NCBI GenBank assembly: GCA_013350335.1 | Contig: CM023533.1 | Coordinates: 34,962,170-35,026,169, forward strand | Reading direction: 5' to 3' | From: Chimonanthus salicifolius | Taxonomy: Eukaryota > Streptophyta > Magnoliopsida > Laurales > Calycanthaceae | DNA: 64,000 nucleotides | In this document: positions 63,566 to 64,000 of the stretch, in pieces | Numbering within the stretch: position 1 is the first letter of the stretch | How the letters are laid out: the number at the start of each line of letters is the position of its first letter | Notes under the pieces: model-generated | The model's input: only the letters and a program-made list of their open reading frames with translations | The model's database searches: none | Told to the model about the DNA's origin: nothing | Made by a program: the position numbers and the translations under genes

Positions 63566-64000
63566 ATATCACGATGATGTAATCACAAAAATACTTTCAC
63601 TAAATTTTTTAAAATGCACTCTTTTCAAAAAAAAAAAACAATTTTTACAATTTTTTTTAAAAAAAGTACTTAAGTTTGAATTATTGGTATTACTTACTAA
63701 CTTCTGAGAAGTTCTGAACTTGTTTGAGATGGTGTGGCAGATAGACAGGGAGAGAGAATCGTGCTTTTGGGACCCAGAGAAGGACGTGTTATTCACTGGT
63801 ATGAGTGGTATCAATAAAAGGAAGAAAGAGAAGATGGTTGTCCCCATTTAGCAGTAGAAAGGAAGAAGAAGAATAACTTCTCTTTGTACGTACGCACGTG
63901 TACCACGCCATGAATTCTCTATCAATTCCAACCCAATCCAATCCAATCCAATCCACTCTAATCTGTGATGCCACGATCGGACTTCGCATTTCCCTTTAAT

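Noticed and set aside
63789..63989. Minus-strand ORF at the right edge
   Set aside because: It includes a repeated ATCCA microsatellite and no known motif. It may be leader DNA of a gene outside the window, but this cannot be supported.

Overview
This window is nuclear DNA of a flowering plant, very probably a dicot. The evidence is host genes with spliced plant-type exons, a plant CC-type glutaredoxin, and plant repeat families (Ty1-copia, L1-type LINEs with an RNase H end, TRIMs, Stowaway and hAT MITEs, tRNA-derived SINEs). I cannot name the species. It contains no bacterial operon, CRISPR array or rRNA, and no tRNA gene outside SINEs.

From the left edge to about 52.0 kb, nearly everything belongs to one minus-strand gene: REV3, the catalytic subunit of DNA polymerase zeta (translesion synthesis). 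I could place 16 consecutive exons with consistent splice phases, from the ATG at 51957 to a donor near 2334. They encode about the first 1517 residues: the N-terminal polymerase-B region, the long disordered middle and the exonuclease-like domain. The polymerase palm exons lie beyond the left edge. Exon 12 (11531-13198) changes reading frame near 12402-12405, as if one base were missing. A TATA box lies at 52045-52053.

The introns of REV3 are filled with transposons, many nested. They hold at least a dozen broken LINE pieces in both orientations, two Ty1-copia elements one inside the other, four tRNA-derived SINEs (three with clear target duplications, TSDs), two complete TRIMs with perfect 5-bp TSDs, a third TRIM copy split by a solo LTR, another solo LTR splitting a LINE, and several MITEs. 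None of the retroelements has an intact coding region. They appear to be passengers that REV3 splices out.

From 52 to 64 kb is a gene-poor, AT-rich region with one clear intact gene, a single-exon CC-type glutaredoxin (60267-60578, minus). There is one unassigned small ORF (57768-58079, minus). The rest is small DNA transposons (four hAT-like MITEs, two Stowaway MITEs), SINE remnants, three TRIM-type elements and short tandem repeats.

I found no unmistakable new biological system. The most unusual items are the exon 12 frame break, the palindrome-rich MITE at 62.06-62.65 kb, the one-LTR TRIM at 63.24-63.48 kb, and two poly(G) tracts that mark the 5' boundaries of separate LINE fragments.
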